From assembly GCF_900100205.1 (NCBI RefSeq), contig NZ_FNEQ01000007.1, positions 124,001 through 188,000 of the forward strand: a stretch of 64,000 nucleotides of DNA, given 5' to 3'. Numbering within the stretch: the first letter of the stretch is position 1; every line of letters begins with the position of its first letter. The notes beneath the pieces are model-generated. The model saw only the letters and a list, made by a program, of their open reading frames with translations, was not told where the DNA came from and searched no databases. The stretch comes from Duganella sp. OV510. Lineage in GTDB: Bacteria > Pseudomonadota > Gammaproteobacteria > Burkholderiales > Burkholderiaceae_D. Below are positions 1-9,364 of the stretch, one piece after another. The position numbers and the translations under genes are program-made.

Positions 1-231
1 AAAATGGCCATCATCGCCACCGCCAGCGATGGCTATGCCGTGGTGTACTCGTGGTCCGAAGTATTCAACTCGCCGATCGGCGAAGGTGTGCTGATCTTCT
101 TTGAAAAAGACGGCAAAGCCCTCGCCGACGACGAAGGCCGCATCGCCATGATCTCCACCAAAGACCTGCGCACCGGCCCGCGCCATGTGCGCTGGCTGAA
201 GAGCATAGAAATCAAAAAGATCGTTGACTAA
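1..231 (+). CDS. Molybdopterin-dependent oxidoreductase-like protein, C-terminal fragment
   Basis: The frame is open from the first base of the window, so the 5' part lies outside; about 76 residues remain. The tail has the layout of the end of a sulfite-oxidase-type molybdopterin-binding domain: a DGY-(A)-V segment, a middle stretch ending in ISTKDLR, and a final GPRHVRWLKSIEI strand, which in that family closes with 'R-W-V-(K/R)-x-(I/L)-x-x-I'. This assignment rests on a short tail and is moderate only. The gene converges on the DUF4411 gene with about 20 bp between the stop codons. Confidence 0.5.
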   Translation, partial: KMAIIATASDGYAVVYSWSEVFNSPIGEGVLIFFEKDGKALADDEGRIAMISTKDLRTGPRHVRWLKSIEIKKIVD

Positions 232-252
232 GCCTTGTCTGCCTCGCACTTT

Positions 253-768
253 TCAACTGGTGTGAGGCGGGTGATTTATCAACACGAAGCGGGCCTCCAA
301 TTTATACAGCAAATCGAAAGTGTTCATCCATTGCACGCCGAAGACATCGCATACATTCGGAATGAGAAATTTCTTTGTCACATCGGCATGATGACGTTCG
401 TGCGTGACGACTGTGCAGCCAGTCGTCATCGCTTTGGCAATAAGCCAGGGATCGGCTCCCGACAGAAAATCTTCGACCGCGCCTGTTTTCATTTTCGCCG
501 AGTGGGTAACAACATATTCAGCGACTATCGCAAAGCACTGTTGTGTGGCTTCGTCATGTACTTCAAGAAACAACTCTGCGTGGTCTTTAGCCCATACCGC
601 GAGTTCATCGTCTCCTTTCTTCAGTTCATCTCCAACCATGGAGATGCTTGCCACCTGATTCAACGTTCTTTGTTGCAAGATCCAACTCCAATAAGCAGGG
701 CAAACCGTCATGTTGTAGTAACGGTTTTTGGCTTCCACAAATGTATTGGCATCAAGGAGATAGTTCAC
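253..768 (-). CDS. DUF4411 family PIN-domain protein, probable toxin
   Basis: A 171-residue protein opening with MNYLLDANTF, the first strand of a PIN nuclease fold. Acidic residues fit a PIN active site: D6, E49, D100 and D106, the last in the ADPWLIA motif typical of DUF4411. PIN proteins are Mg-dependent RNases and often toxins; RNase activity here is inferred from the fold. Its start overlaps the stop of the upstream HTH/metallopeptidase gene by 4 bp (765-768), so the two are translationally coupled. Base composition is visibly more AT-rich than the dcw genes next door, which suggests acquisition. Confidence 0.8.
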   Translation of the reverse strand: MNYLLDANTFVEAKNRYYNMTVCPAYWSWILQQRTLNQVASISMVGDELKKGDDELAVWAKDHAELFLEVHDEATQQCFAIVAEYVVTHSAKMKTGAVEDFLSGADPWLIAKAMTTGCTVVTHERHHADVTKKFLIPNVCDVFGVQWMNTFDLLYKLEARFVLINHPPHTS

Positions 769-1892
769 TCATCTATCTTTTCAGCATATGTGCGGACTTT
801 GGCAGGCTGGATGCCTAGCAGCCTCCCCGCCTCTCTTAATAACAGCCTTCCACTCAAAGCTTCAGATAGCACGGCGCGGCTGAAACGCTTGCTGTTCTTG
901 CTATCTGCTGTACGGTAGAAGCTACCGCCGTTACTCTTTTGCGCACGGTAGGCATTGAGCTCGGCCACATAGAATTCAGCGTAATCTTCGCGCGATAAAA
1001 GGCCGAGATCGCATGCCCTGCGCGCAACTACCAAGCGGCTGACGTGAAATGCAGCAGCCAGTTCTGGCAACCGCGCGTAACAGTCGTCAGTTTCGCGCCA
1101 TAGCAATTTGAACTTCGCTGCCGGGACGAGGAACTCTCCAGCGACAGCGTTGCAGTATGCTTCTTCCTGACGATGAGCAACTAGTGCCGCATCGGAAATA
1201 CCACTACTGCCGATCCAGATATGCGCCAACTCATGCAGCAAGGTAAATAACCGCGCCGCTGGTGCGTCCGCAATGTTGATGAAGACAACAGGAGCAAATT
1301 TGTCGCTGATTGCGAAGCCGCGAAACTCCCCGACATCCAGCTTACGATGCGTGTTGGAGCCCACCGTCCCGCTACGCATGACCAGGATTCCCGCAGCATC
1401 GGCTCCGGCAATCAGTGCACGCATATATTGATCGCCATTCGCCGGCACATCACGCACGCCGAGCACGGCGCGTATATCCGCCGCTACTTGTACTACTGGC
1501 GCGGCGGTAGAGAACTTGCCAACGAAAGACAAAGGCGCACGCTCCTGCTCCGCCAGGTATTCCAGATACCATTCCTGCTTACGCAGAACATCACGCACGG
1601 TATCCAGCAAATCCAGACTAGCCGGCTGTGGCTTGGCACTGCCGACAGTACGCAGATCTGGCAGCGGAAGCACTTCATGCGGCGGCTCGTTGAGGAACAG
1701 GAAGCCAAATGGAATATGCAAGCGATCTGCCCATTGTTGCGCCTGACGAAACGTCGGCTTGGCTTCACCGGCCTCCCACGCCCTCACCTTGTCTTCTTTG
1801 ACGGTAATGCTTTCCGCCAGTTCGGCCGCACTCACGCCCGCGCGGCGGCGCGACCAGGTCATCAGTGCCGGATTGATCAGAGCTTGCGTCAT
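765..1892 (-). CDS. XRE-family HTH and ImmA/IrrE-type metallopeptidase fusion, probable antitoxin/regulator
   Basis: 375 residues. Residues about 12-66 form an XRE helix-turn-helix (AELAESITVKEDKVRAWEAG). The central ImmA/IrrE domain carries the zinc motif HELAH at 220-224 and a downstream glutamate region EEAYCNAVAGEFLVP (243-257). The C-terminal ~100 residues look like an additional DNA- or protein-binding segment. Families of this layout pair with DUF4411 PIN proteins in two-gene modules; the peptidase may cleave a repressor or control the toxin. A TATATT element ends only 6 nt before the ATG, so the transcript may have a very short leader. The peroxiredoxin terminator lies immediately upstream. 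Confidence 0.85.
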   Translation of the reverse strand: MTQALINPALMTWSRRRAGVSAAELAESITVKEDKVRAWEAGEAKPTFRQAQQWADRLHIPFGFLFLNEPPHEVLPLPDLRTVGSAKPQPASLDLLDTVRDVLRKQEWYLEYLAEQERAPLSFVGKFSTAAPVVQVAADIRAVLGVRDVPANGDQYMRALIAGADAAGILVMRSGTVGSNTHRKLDVGEFRGFAISDKFAPVVFINIADAPAARLFTLLHELAHIWIGSSGISDAALVAHRQEEAYCNAVAGEFLVPAAKFKLLWRETDDCYARLPELAAAFHVSRLVVARRACDLGLLSREDYAEFYVAELNAYRAQKSNGGSFYRTADSKNSKRFSRAVLSEALSGRLLLREAGRLLGIQPAKVRTYAEKIDE

Positions 1893-1917
1893 GCTGCAAA
1901 TATACGCCTAAAATTGA

Positions 1918-1940
1918 AAACGGCGCCAGAGGCGCCGTTT
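1918..1940 (-). terminator. Rho-independent terminator of the peroxiredoxin gene
   Basis: A 10-bp perfect stem (AAACGGCGCC / GGCGCCGTTT) with a 3-nt loop lies 4 bp past the peroxiredoxin stop. On the minus strand the stem is followed by TTTTCAATTTT. Confidence 0.85.
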
Positions 1941-1944
1941 GCTT

Positions 1945-2448
1945 TTACAGCTGACCCAGCAGGGTTTCAGCGTTGGAGACTTCGAACTTGCCGCCCTGCT
2001 CGATGTTGAGCTGGGTGACCACACCGTCGACGGCCAGCAGCGAGTAGCGCTGCGAGCGGGTGCCCATGCCGAACTTGCTGAAGTCGGCATCCAGGCCCAG
2101 CGCTTTCGAGTAGGCGGCGTTGCCGTCGGCCATCATGCGGACGGTGCCGGTGGCTTTCTGGTCGCGGCCCCATGCGCCCATGACGAACGCATCGTTGACC
2201 GAGACGCACCAGATCTCATCCACGCCCTTGGCTTTCAGCTCGGCTGCCAGCTTGACGTAGCCTGGCACGTGCTGCGCCGAGCAGGTCGGGGTGTAGGCGC
2301 CTGGCAGGCCGAAGATGGCGATCTTCTTGCCCTTGACCAGATCCTGCACGTTGAAAGTGTTCGGGCCGAGCGCGCAGCCTTCGGTTTCGGTTTCGATGAA
2401 TTCGGACAGCGTGCCTTCCGGCAGTTTGTCGCCGATCTTGATGGTCAT
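1945..2448 (-). CDS. Peroxiredoxin (Prx5/AhpE-like thiol peroxidase)
   Basis: 167 residues, the normal size of a Prx5-type peroxiredoxin, which reduces H2O2 and organic hydroperoxides in the cytoplasm using glutaredoxin/glutathione or thioredoxin. The peroxidatic cysteine is C56 in the signature GAYTPTCSAQHVPGY; other cysteines are C25 and C81. The start is supported by AGGAG 7 nt before the ATG. It stands alone behind ftsZ, separated from it by a strong terminator, so it is not expected to be part of the dcw transcript. An equivalent gene behind ftsZ occurs in related Burkholderiales. Confidence 0.93.
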   Translation of the reverse strand: MTIKIGDKLPEGTLSEFIETETEGCALGPNTFNVQDLVKGKKIAIFGLPGAYTPTCSAQHVPGYVKLAAELKAKGVDEIWCVSVNDAFVMGAWGRDQKATGTVRMMADGNAAYSKALGLDADFSKFGMGTRSQRYSLLAVDGVVTQLNIEQGGKFEVSNAETLLGQL

Positions 2449-2473
2449 GGATAACTCCTGTTTATAAATATAA

Positions 2474-2501
2474 AAAGAGCCGCACCAAGGTGCGGCTCTT
2501 T
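2474..2501 (-). terminator. Rho-independent terminator at the end of the dcw operon
   Basis: A 13-bp perfect inverted repeat (AAAGAGCCGCACC / GGTGCGGCTCTTT), separated by AA, lies 25 bp after the ftsZ stop. On the minus strand it is followed by a T-rich run, TTTTTATATTTAT. Confidence 0.93.
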
Positions 2502-2526
2502 CCTTGGGTAGAACCCGAAGTATGCC

Positions 2527-3753
2527 TTAATCGGCCTGTTTGCGCAGGAAGGCTGGAATGTCGTAGGTCTCCATGCCGTTCTTCTCCATCGCGCGCACTT
2601 GCTCCGATGCCGACTCGCGACGCCATACCGCCGGCGCCTTCATGCCGTCGAACGCTGGTGCCGCGCCGCCGCCCATGCCGCCGGTGGCGCCCATCGACAT
2701 GCCTTGCGCTGCCGCCGCCCCGCCCATCGCAGCCGATGGCATCATCGGGCTGTTGTGGGTGCCGGTGCGCAGCATTTGCTGCGGTACCAGTTGCACGTGT
2801 TTCTTGGCTTTGCCCAGGCCGGTGGCCACCACGGTCACGCGGATGCTGTCGCCCATCTCGTCGTCGTAGGCGATACCTTGTGCGATCGATGCGTCTGGCG
2901 CAGCGAAGGCGCGCACGGCAGCCATGACTTCCTTGATTTCTTTACCTTTCAGGCCACGCGATGCGGTGACGTTGACCAGCACGCCGCGTGCACCCGACAG
3001 GTCGACACCGTCCAGCAGCGGCGAAGCCACAGCTTGCTCGGCAGCGATGCGTGCACGGTCGACGCCAGCGGCGGTGGCGGTGCCCATCATCGCCTTGCCC
3101 TGCTCGCCCATGATGGTTTTCACGTCGTTGAAGTCGACGTTGATGTGGCCTGGCACGTTGATGATCTCGGCGATACCGGCAACGGCGTTGTTCAGCACAT
3201 CGTCAGCGTGTTGCAGCCATTCGATCAGCGATTCGTCTTCGTAGATCTCTTCCAGCTTTTCGTTGAGGATGACGATCAGCGAGTCGACATTGGCCGACAG
3301 CTGCTCCAGGCCTTCGTCAGCGATGTCCATGCACTTCTGGCCTTCGTGCGAGAACGGCTTCGACACCACGGCCACGGTCAGCGCGCCCAGCGATTTCGCC
3401 ACTTCCGCAACGATCGGCGCAGCGCCGGTGCCGGTGCCGCCGCCCATGCCGGCAGCGATGAAGACCATGTGCGCGCCGCGCAGCGAATCTTCGATGCGCT
3501 GGCGCGAATCTTCCGCCAGCTTGCGGCCGACATCCGGCTTCATGCCAGCGCCCAGGCCGGTGTCACCGATCTGGATGATGTTGTCGGCCTTGGAGGTCGA
3601 CAGCGCCTGCGCGTCGGTATTCGCGGCGATGAATTCCACGCCGGACATGCCTTTGTTGATCATGTGCTGCACCGCATTGCCACCCGCACCGCCGACGCCG
3701 ACGACCTTGATGACGGTGCCCAAAGCTGCGTTATCGACCATATCGAACTCCAT
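2527..3753 (-). CDS. ftsZ: Cell division GTPase FtsZ
   Basis: 408 residues. FtsZ polymerises on GTP into the Z ring and recruits the divisome. The tubulin signature GGGTGTG is at 104-110, and the T7 synergy loop NVDFND at 205-210. Residues about 330-395 form a low-complexity Gly/Ala/Met linker, followed by the conserved tail DIPAFLRKQ, which binds FtsA and other partners. The start is chosen on GGGAG 8 nt before the ATG; a second in-frame ATG lies four codons on. It is the last gene of the dcw cluster and is separated from ftsA by 131 bp that hold a long hairpin, so it probably has its own transcript as well. Confidence 0.98.
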   Translation of the reverse strand: MEFDMVDNAALGTVIKVVGVGGAGGNAVQHMINKGMSGVEFIAANTDAQALSTSKADNIIQIGDTGLGAGMKPDVGRKLAEDSRQRIEDSLRGAHMVFIAAGMGGGTGTGAAPIVAEVAKSLGALTVAVVSKPFSHEGQKCMDIADEGLEQLSANVDSLIVILNEKLEEIYEDESLIEWLQHADDVLNNAVAGIAEIINVPGHINVDFNDVKTIMGEQGKAMMGTATAAGVDRARIAAEQAVASPLLDGVDLSGARGVLVNVTASRGLKGKEIKEVMAAVRAFAAPDASIAQGIAYDDEMGDSIRVTVVATGLGKAKKHVQLVPQQMLRTGTHNSPMMPSAAMGGAAAAQGMSMGATGGMGGGAAPAFDGMKAPAVWRRESASEQVRAMEKNGMETYDIPAFLRKQAD

Positions 3754-3774
3754 GATGTAACTCCCTATCAGAAT

Positions 3775-3830
3775 GCGGTTTTCAAGCGCCAGTCCTCATA
3801 ATTGTAGGAGAACTGGAGATTGAAAACTGC
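3775..3830 (-). promoter_or_regulatory. Long imperfect hairpin in the ftsZ leader
   Basis: Two 23-nt arms (3775-3797 and 3808-3830) pair at 19 of 23 positions plus one possible G-U in the minus-strand RNA, around a ~10-nt loop. The hairpin ends about 20 nt before the ftsZ GGGAG ribosome-binding site and has no U-run after it, so it is not an intrinsic terminator. An AT-rich TTTTTTTATATTAA stretch lies just upstream on the minus strand and could hold a promoter -10 element. The role is unknown: mRNA stability, processing or a protein-binding operator are possible. Confidence 0.6.
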
Positions 3831-3884
3831 GGTTTAATATAAAAAAATTTGCGTTTGTTCGTACTTCGTTGTTACGTACCTGCC

Positions 3885-5117
3885 TCAGAAATTCCCGAGG
3901 AACCATTCCTTCATGCGCTGCCAGACCGCCTTCACCGAACCATCCTGCCGCGTGACGATGTGCCCACGCAGGTACTGCTTTTTCGCTTCCTGTAGCAAGC
4001 CAAGCACGGTCGCGTAGCGCGGGCTGCGCACCACGTCGGCCAGCTGGCCACGGTAGTCCGGCGTGCCCAGGCGCGCCGGCTTGAGGAAAATGTCTTCTGC
4101 CATCTCGACCATGCCCGGCATGATCGAGGTGCCGCCGGTCAGCACGATGCCCGAGGACAGCACGCCTTCATAACCGGATTCGCGCACCACCTGGTGCACC
4201 ATCGCGAACAGCTCTTCCACGCGCGGCTCAATCACCGCCGCCAGCGCCTGGCGCGACAGGTTGCGCGGACCGCGATCGCCCAGGCCCGGCACTTCCAGCG
4301 ACTCGCCCGGATCGGCCAGCACCTGCTTGGCCACGCCGTAGCGGATCTTGATCTCTTCCGCTTCGCCGGTCGGCGTACGCAGCGCCATCGCGATGTCGTT
4401 GGTGATCTGGTCGCCGGCGATCGGGATCACCGCCGTGTGGCGGATGGCGCCATCCGAGAACACCGCCACGTCGGTGGTGCCGCCGCCGATGTCGATCAGC
4501 ACCACGCCCAGTTCCTTCTCGTCGCCGGTCAGCACCGCGTCGGCCGAAGCCATCGGTTGCAGAATCAGGTCCGACACTTCCAGGCCGCAGCGGCGCACGC
4601 ACTTGACGATGTTCTGCACCGCCGAAACGGCGCCGGTGACGATGTGCACTTTCACTTCCAGGCGGATACCGCTCATGCCGATCGGCTCGCGCACATCTTC
4701 CTGGCTGTCGACGATAAACTCCTGCGGTACGGTGTGCAGCAATTGCTGATCGGTCGGAATGTTAACCGCCTTTGCCGTTTCAATGACGCGCGCTACGTCG
4801 GTCGCCGTCACTTCCTTGTCCTTGATCGCCACCATGCCGCTCGAATTGAAGCTGCGGATATGGCTGCCGGCGATGCCCGCGTACACATTGCGGATCTTGC
4901 AGTCGGCCATCAGCTCCGCTTCTTCCAGCGCACGCTGGATCGATTCAACGGTCGCTTCGATGTTGACCACCACGCCCTTCTTCAGGCCTCGCGATTCGTG
5001 CTGGCCCAGGCCGATCACTTCGTGGCGTCCATCGCCCATCACCTCGGCCACCACCGCCACCACCTTGGAGGTGCCGATATCGAGGCCGACGATCAGGTTT
5101 TTCGCGTCTTTAGTCAT
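3885..5117 (-). CDS. ftsA: Cell division protein FtsA
   Basis: 410 residues, the usual length. FtsA is an actin-like ATPase that tethers FtsZ to the membrane. It begins with the phosphate-1 motif GLDIGTSKV, has a central phosphate-2 motif IDIGGGTTD and a later adenosine motif LTGGTSIMPG. It ends with the amphipathic membrane-targeting helix KAVWQRMKEWFLGNF. It lies 14 bp after ftsQ in the dcw operon. Confidence 0.98.
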   Translation of the reverse strand: MTKDAKNLIVGLDIGTSKVVAVVAEVMGDGRHEVIGLGQHESRGLKKGVVVNIEATVESIQRALEEAELMADCKIRNVYAGIAGSHIRSFNSSGMVAIKDKEVTATDVARVIETAKAVNIPTDQQLLHTVPQEFIVDSQEDVREPIGMSGIRLEVKVHIVTGAVSAVQNIVKCVRRCGLEVSDLILQPMASADAVLTGDEKELGVVLIDIGGGTTDVAVFSDGAIRHTAVIPIAGDQITNDIAMALRTPTGEAEEIKIRYGVAKQVLADPGESLEVPGLGDRGPRNLSRQALAAVIEPRVEELFAMVHQVVRESGYEGVLSSGIVLTGGTSIMPGMVEMAEDIFLKPARLGTPDYRGQLADVVRSPRYATVLGLLQEAKKQYLRGHIVTRQDGSVKAVWQRMKEWFLGNF

Positions 5118-5131
5118 TTCTTTTCTGCCTG

Positions 5132-5938
5132 CTAGTTATGCTTTGGTGTCGGTTTTTTTGCCAATGGTTTTGGTTTTGGTTTTGCGCCTTCCGCCGGAAT
5201 CTTCAATCCTTGCGCGCTCAACGCCAAACCGTTCTGATACCGCATGTCTATCGTGTCTATATTCGGCAGATGTTCCACCAGTTGCGGATAAATCCCCACC
5301 AGGCGGTCCACCCTTTCCTTCAATGTGGCGCTGGTCTGTTCCCGCCCCAGCGCCACGCTCATTCCGCTATCCAGCGTCACCGTCCACGCATAGCGGCTGG
5401 ACAGCGACAGCGTCTGCGGTATCAGCTTCAGCGGCGCAAACCAGCTGCGCAACTCGGCGTACCGCGACAGCACTTCCTTCTCACTTCCCTCCGGCCCGTC
5501 GAACGCCGGCAACGCATGGTCCTCTTCCGCCTCGGCCAGGTTGGCGGTGAACACATCGCCCTTGATCGACAACAGCCGGCCATCCTCGCCCCACGTACCC
5601 AGTGCCTCATGCTCTTCCAGCGCCACGATCAGCTGGTCCGGCCATTCGCGTCGCACCGTGGCGCGACGCACCCACGGCACCGACTCGAACGCCTGGCGCA
5701 CTGCATCCAGGTTGGTGGTGAAGAAGTTGCCCTTGATGCGATTCAGCGCATTGTTACGCAACGTCAGGTGATTCACATGCCTCAAATCTTCGTTCGCAAT
5801 ATTCTCGATACGAATCGTGCGCAGGTTAAACATCGGTCGCTGCGACACCCACCACACGCCGGATGCTATGCATGCCAGGATCGTCAGCGCGAACAGGCCG
5901 CTGGCGGTAGCATTCAAAGCCTTCACGTCATGCCACAT
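5132..5938 (-). CDS. ftsQ: Cell division protein FtsQ
   Basis: 268 residues. FtsQ is a bitopic inner-membrane protein linking early and late divisome parts with FtsB and FtsL. A short cytoplasmic N-terminus is followed by one membrane span at about 15-34, then a POTRA domain (about 37-106, starting FNLRTIRIENI and including SVPWVRRATVRREWPD). After it come the FtsQ beta domain and a Lys/Pro-rich C-terminal tail. It lies 7 bp after ddl. Confidence 0.96.
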   Translation of the reverse strand: MWHDVKALNATASGLFALTILACIASGVWWVSQRPMFNLRTIRIENIANEDLRHVNHLTLRNNALNRIKGNFFTTNLDAVRQAFESVPWVRRATVRREWPDQLIVALEEHEALGTWGEDGRLLSIKGDVFTANLAEAEEDHALPAFDGPEGSEKEVLSRYAELRSWFAPLKLIPQTLSLSSRYAWTVTLDSGMSVALGREQTSATLKERVDRLVGIYPQLVEHLPNIDTIDMRYQNGLALSAQGLKIPAEGAKPKPKPLAKKPTPKHN

Positions 5939-5945
5939 CTACTGC

Positions 5946-6905
5946 TTACCCCTTCATCTTCAGGCGTGCGCTGCGCAGGATTTCCACGCACAGGTCTTCA
6001 TAGCTGATGCCTTCCGCGCGCGCCGCCATCGGTACCAGCGAGTGCGTGGTCATGCCTGGCGAGGTATTCACCTCCAGCAGGAATGGCTTGTGGTCGCGTT
6101 CACGCAACAGCACGTCGACGCGCCCCCAGCCCTCGCAGCCAAGTGTGCGGTAGGCTTCCACCGCGATACGTTGCATCTCCGCCGTCAGCGCGTCTGGCAG
6201 CGCGGCCGGGCAGTGGTACTTGGTGTCGTCGGTGAAGTACTTGTTCTGATAGTCGTAATTGCCTTCCGGCGCCACGATTTCCACGATCGGCAGCGCACGC
6301 GCGTTGGCGCCGCTGCCCAGGATGGCGACCGTGAACTCGCGACCGGTGACAAATTCTTCCGCCAACACCGAATCGTCCAGAGCTGCGGCGGTGTCGTAGG
6401 CAGCCTTGAACGCTGCGGCCTCACTCACCTTGGTGATGCCGATGGTCGAGCCTTCATGCGGCGGTTTGACGATCAGCGGCAGGCCCAGATCGGCAGTGGT
6501 GGCAGCCAGGTCGGACTGCGCGTTCAGCACCGCATAGCGCGGCGTCGGCAGGCCGGCGTTCAGCCACACGATCTTGGTGGTGATCTTGTCCATGCCGACC
6601 GAACTGGCCATCACGCCACTGCCGGTGTAAGGAATGCCCAGCAGTTCCAGCGCGCCTTGCAGGCTGCCGTCTTCGCCGTAGCGGCCGTGCAGCGCGATGA
6701 ACACGCGGTCGAATTTTTCCGCCGCCAGTTCGGCCAGCGAGCGTTGGCCCGGATCGAACGGATGCGCGTCGATGCCTTTGCTTTGCAGCGCCGCCAGCAC
6801 GCCGGCGCCGGACATATTCGACACTTCGCGTTCCGCCGAGCGGCCGCCAAACAGCACACCGACCTTGCCGAATGCTTTAGCGTCTTGGGGATTCAGGGTA
6901 CTCAC
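5946..6905 (-). CDS. ddl: D-alanine--D-alanine ligase
   Basis: 319 residues, typical DdlB size. It makes D-Ala-D-Ala for the MurF step. ATP-grasp features are visible: [12 protein letters not shown], the [18 protein letters not shown] segment that binds substrate, and the metal-binding end [18 protein letters not shown]. It sits between murC (3-bp gap) and ftsQ (7-bp gap), the usual dcw position. Confidence 0.97.
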   Translation of the reverse strand: MSTLNPQDAKAFGKVGVLFGGRSAEREVSNMSGAGVLAALQSKGIDAHPFDPGQRSLAELAAEKFDRVFIALHGRYGEDGSLQGALELLGIPYTGSGVMASSVGMDKITTKIVWLNAGLPTPRYAVLNAQSDLAATTADLGLPLIVKPPHEGSTIGITKVSEAAAFKAAYDTAAALDDSVLAEEFVTGREFTVAILGSGANARALPIVEIVAPEGNYDYQNKYFTDDTKYHCPAALPDALTAEMQRIAVEAYRTLGCEGWGRVDVLLRERDHKPFLLEVNTSPGMTTHSLVPMAARAEGISYEDLCVEILRSARLKMKG

Positions 6906-6908
6906 GAT

Positions 6909-8300
6909 TCAGACCTTTGGATAATTAGTCAGTTTGGCCGGGACGCCGCTGATCGAGCCTGCGCCCATGGTCATGACGACATCGCCGTCACGCACCACGC
7001 CCATGATGGTCTCCGGCATATCGCCGATGGCCTCAACAAAAATTGGTTCCGTCTTGCCGCGTGCGCGCAATGCATGTGCCAGCGCGCGGCCGTCGGCAGC
7101 CACCACCGGCGCTTCGCCAGCGGCGTACACTTCGCCCAGCACCAGCACGTCCGGCGCGCCGAGGACTTTGACGAAGTCTTCGAACAGGTCACGCGTGCGG
7201 CTGTAACGGTGCGGCTGGAAGGCCAGCACCAGACGGCGGCCCGGATAGGCAGCGCGCGCGGCGGCCATGGTCACTTCCATTTCCAGCGGATGGTGGCCGA
7301 AGTCGTCCACCAGCGTGAACTTGCCGCCGGCGGGAATTGCAACATCGCCATACTTGGTGAAACGGCGGCCAACGCCCGCAAAGCCAGCCAGGCCAGCCTG
7401 CGTGGCGCTGTCCGGAATATTGATTTCACGCGCGATGGCGATGGCCGAGCAGGCATTCTGCACATTGTGCAGGCCAGGCTGGTTCAGCACCACGTCCAGG
7501 TCGGGATAGCCTTCCTGCTTGACGGTGAAGTGCATTTCCACGCCGACGGCGCGGGCGTTAACCGCGCGCACTTCGGCGTCTTCGGCGAAACCATAAGTGG
7601 TGACCGGCTTGGTCACGTGCGGCAGGATCGAGCGCACGTGCGGATCGTCGATGCACAGCATGGCGCGGCCGTAGAACGGCAGACGATGCGTGAAGTGGAC
7701 GAAAGCCTGCTTGAGCTTTTCGAAGTCGTGCTCGTAGGTTTCCATGTGGTCGGCGTCGATGTTCGTAATGACTTCGATCATCGGCGTCAGGTTCAGGAAC
7801 GAGGCGTCCGACTCATCGGCTTCCGCCACCAGGTATTCGCCGGTGCCCAGCTTGGCGTTGGCGCCAGCGCTGGTCAGGCGGCCGCCGATGACGAAGGTCG
7901 GATCAAGCCCACCCTGCGCCAGCACGGACGCCACCAGGCTGGTGGTGGTGGTCTTGCCGTGCGTGCCGGCGATGGCGATGCCGCGCTTCAGGCGCATCAG
8001 CTCGCCCAGCATTACTGCGCGCGGGACGATAGGAATCTTACGGCTGCGTGCCGCCACTACTTCAGGATTGTCCTGCTGTACAGCGGTCGAGGTCACGACA
8101 GCATCGGCCTTGCCGATGTTTTCCGTCGCGTGGCCCAGATACACGGTCGCGCCCATGTCGGCCAGGCGCTGGGTGACAGCGTTGCTGCCCAGGTCCGAGC
8201 CGGACACGTTGTAGCCCAGCGTGAGCAGCACTTCTGCAATGCCGCTCATGCCGCTGCCGCCGATGCCGACGAAGTGTATGTTCTGTACTTTGTGTTTCAT
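6909..8300 (-). CDS. murC: UDP-N-acetylmuramate--L-alanine ligase
   Basis: 463 residues. It adds L-Ala to UDP-MurNAc in the cytoplasm. The N-terminal Rossmann motif GIGGSGMSG is at 12-20 and the Mur-ligase P-loop GTHGKTTT at 112-119; the C-terminal domain has DDFGHHP and FQPHRYSRT. The start overlaps murG by 4 bp (ATGA), showing translational coupling. Confidence 0.98.
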   Translation of the reverse strand: MKHKVQNIHFVGIGGSGMSGIAEVLLTLGYNVSGSDLGSNAVTQRLADMGATVYLGHATENIGKADAVVTSTAVQQDNPEVVAARSRKIPIVPRAVMLGELMRLKRGIAIAGTHGKTTTTSLVASVLAQGGLDPTFVIGGRLTSAGANAKLGTGEYLVAEADESDASFLNLTPMIEVITNIDADHMETYEHDFEKLKQAFVHFTHRLPFYGRAMLCIDDPHVRSILPHVTKPVTTYGFAEDAEVRAVNARAVGVEMHFTVKQEGYPDLDVVLNQPGLHNVQNACSAIAIAREINIPDSATQAGLAGFAGVGRRFTKYGDVAIPAGGKFTLVDDFGHHPLEMEVTMAAARAAYPGRRLVLAFQPHRYSRTRDLFEDFVKVLGAPDVLVLGEVYAAGEAPVVAADGRALAHALRARGKTEPIFVEAIGDMPETIMGVVRDGDVVMTMGAGSISGVPAKLTNYPKV

Positions 8301-9364
8301 GCTAACTGCTCCAATACCTGCGCAATCGAATCATTCGCATCACGCTTGCCGACTTCGCGCGCTGCCGTGGCCATTGCCAGGCAGGACGCGCGGGTCAGCG
8401 TTTCCAACAGCGTCGCAACGGATTGCGCGCTCAATTCCGTTTGCGGCATATGAATTGCCGCCTTCTGTTTCGCCATCCACTGCGCGTTGTCGCGCTGGTG
8501 GCTGGTGGTCGATGCTACGAAAGGCACCAGCACGCTGGCCACGCCAGCCGCCGTCAGCTCGGACACGGTGATGGCGCCGGCGCGGCAGATCACCAGGTCC
8601 GCAGCGCTGTAGGCGGCCGCCATGTCGTCGATGAAGTCGACCACATTGGCCGTCACGCCGGCCTGCTGATACGCCGCACGCAGCGCATCGATATTCTTCT
8701 TGCCCGACTGGTGCGTCACCAGCGGACGCTGTGCTTCCGGAATCAGCGCCAGTGCTGCCGGCAGCGCATCGTTCAGCGCTTTCGCACCCAGGCTGCCGCC
8801 CACCACCAGGATGCGCAGCTGGCCTTCACGGCCGGCGAAACGCTGTGCCGGCGGCGCCATGTCCAGGATCTCCTTGCGCACAGGATTGCCGGTGACTACC
8901 GCCTTGCCCGCCGCATTGCCGAATTCCGCCGGGAAGCCGAAGCACACGCGGCCGGCGAACGGCACCAGCGTTTTGTTCGACAGCAGCAGCGCCGCATCGG
9001 CATTCACCAGCACCAGCGGCGCACCGCGCATGCGCGACATCAGGCCGCCAGGCACGGTCACGTAACCGCCCATGCCCAGCACCACGTCCGGCTTGCGGCG
9101 GCCGATGAAGCCGAAGCAGTCGGCAAACGCCTTCACCATCCTCAGCGCGCCGCCCAGCGAATGCTTCAGGCCCTTGCCGCGCATGCCGGTGAAGTTGATG
9201 CTGTCCATCGCGATGCCATGCTTCGGCACCAGCTCCTGCTCCATGCCGGTGGACGTGCCCAGCCAGCTCACTTCCCAGCCGCGCGCGCGCATGGTTTGCG
9301 CGATCGCCAGGCCGGGGAAAATATGACCGCCAGTACCGGCCGCCATAATCATTAATCGTTTCAT
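8297..9364 (-). CDS. murG: Lipid II synthase MurG (UDP-GlcNAc transferase)
   Basis: 355 residues. A peripheral membrane GT28 glycosyltransferase that adds GlcNAc to lipid I. The first glycine loop GTGGHIFP is at 10-17. The second-domain motifs [10 protein letters not shown] and [20 protein letters not shown] bind UDP-GlcNAc. It overlaps ftsW by 4 bp and murC by 4 bp. Confidence 0.98.
   Translation of the reverse strand: MKRLMIMAAGTGGHIFPGLAIAQTMRARGWEVSWLGTSTGMEQELVPKHGIAMDSINFTGMRGKGLKHSLGGALRMVKAFADCFGFIGRRKPDVVLGMGGYVTVPGGLMSRMRGAPLVLVNADAALLLSNKTLVPFAGRVCFGFPAEFGNAAGKAVVTGNPVRKEILDMAPPAQRFAGREGQLRILVVGGSLGAKALNDALPAALALIPEAQRPLVTHQSGKKNIDALRAAYQQAGVTANVVDFIDDMAAAYSAADLVICRAGAITVSELTAAGVASVLVPFVASTTSHQRDNAQWMAKQKAAIHMPQTELSAQSVATLLETLTRASCLAMATAAREVGKRDANDSIAQVLEQLA

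Noticed and set aside
5817-8453. An 878-codon plus-strand reading frame across ddl and murC, and similar long frames elsewhere (for example 42508-45768 minus).
   Set aside because: They run antisense to genes with clear family motifs, are rich in His/Arg/Gln as expected from mirrored GC-rich codons, and show no domain.
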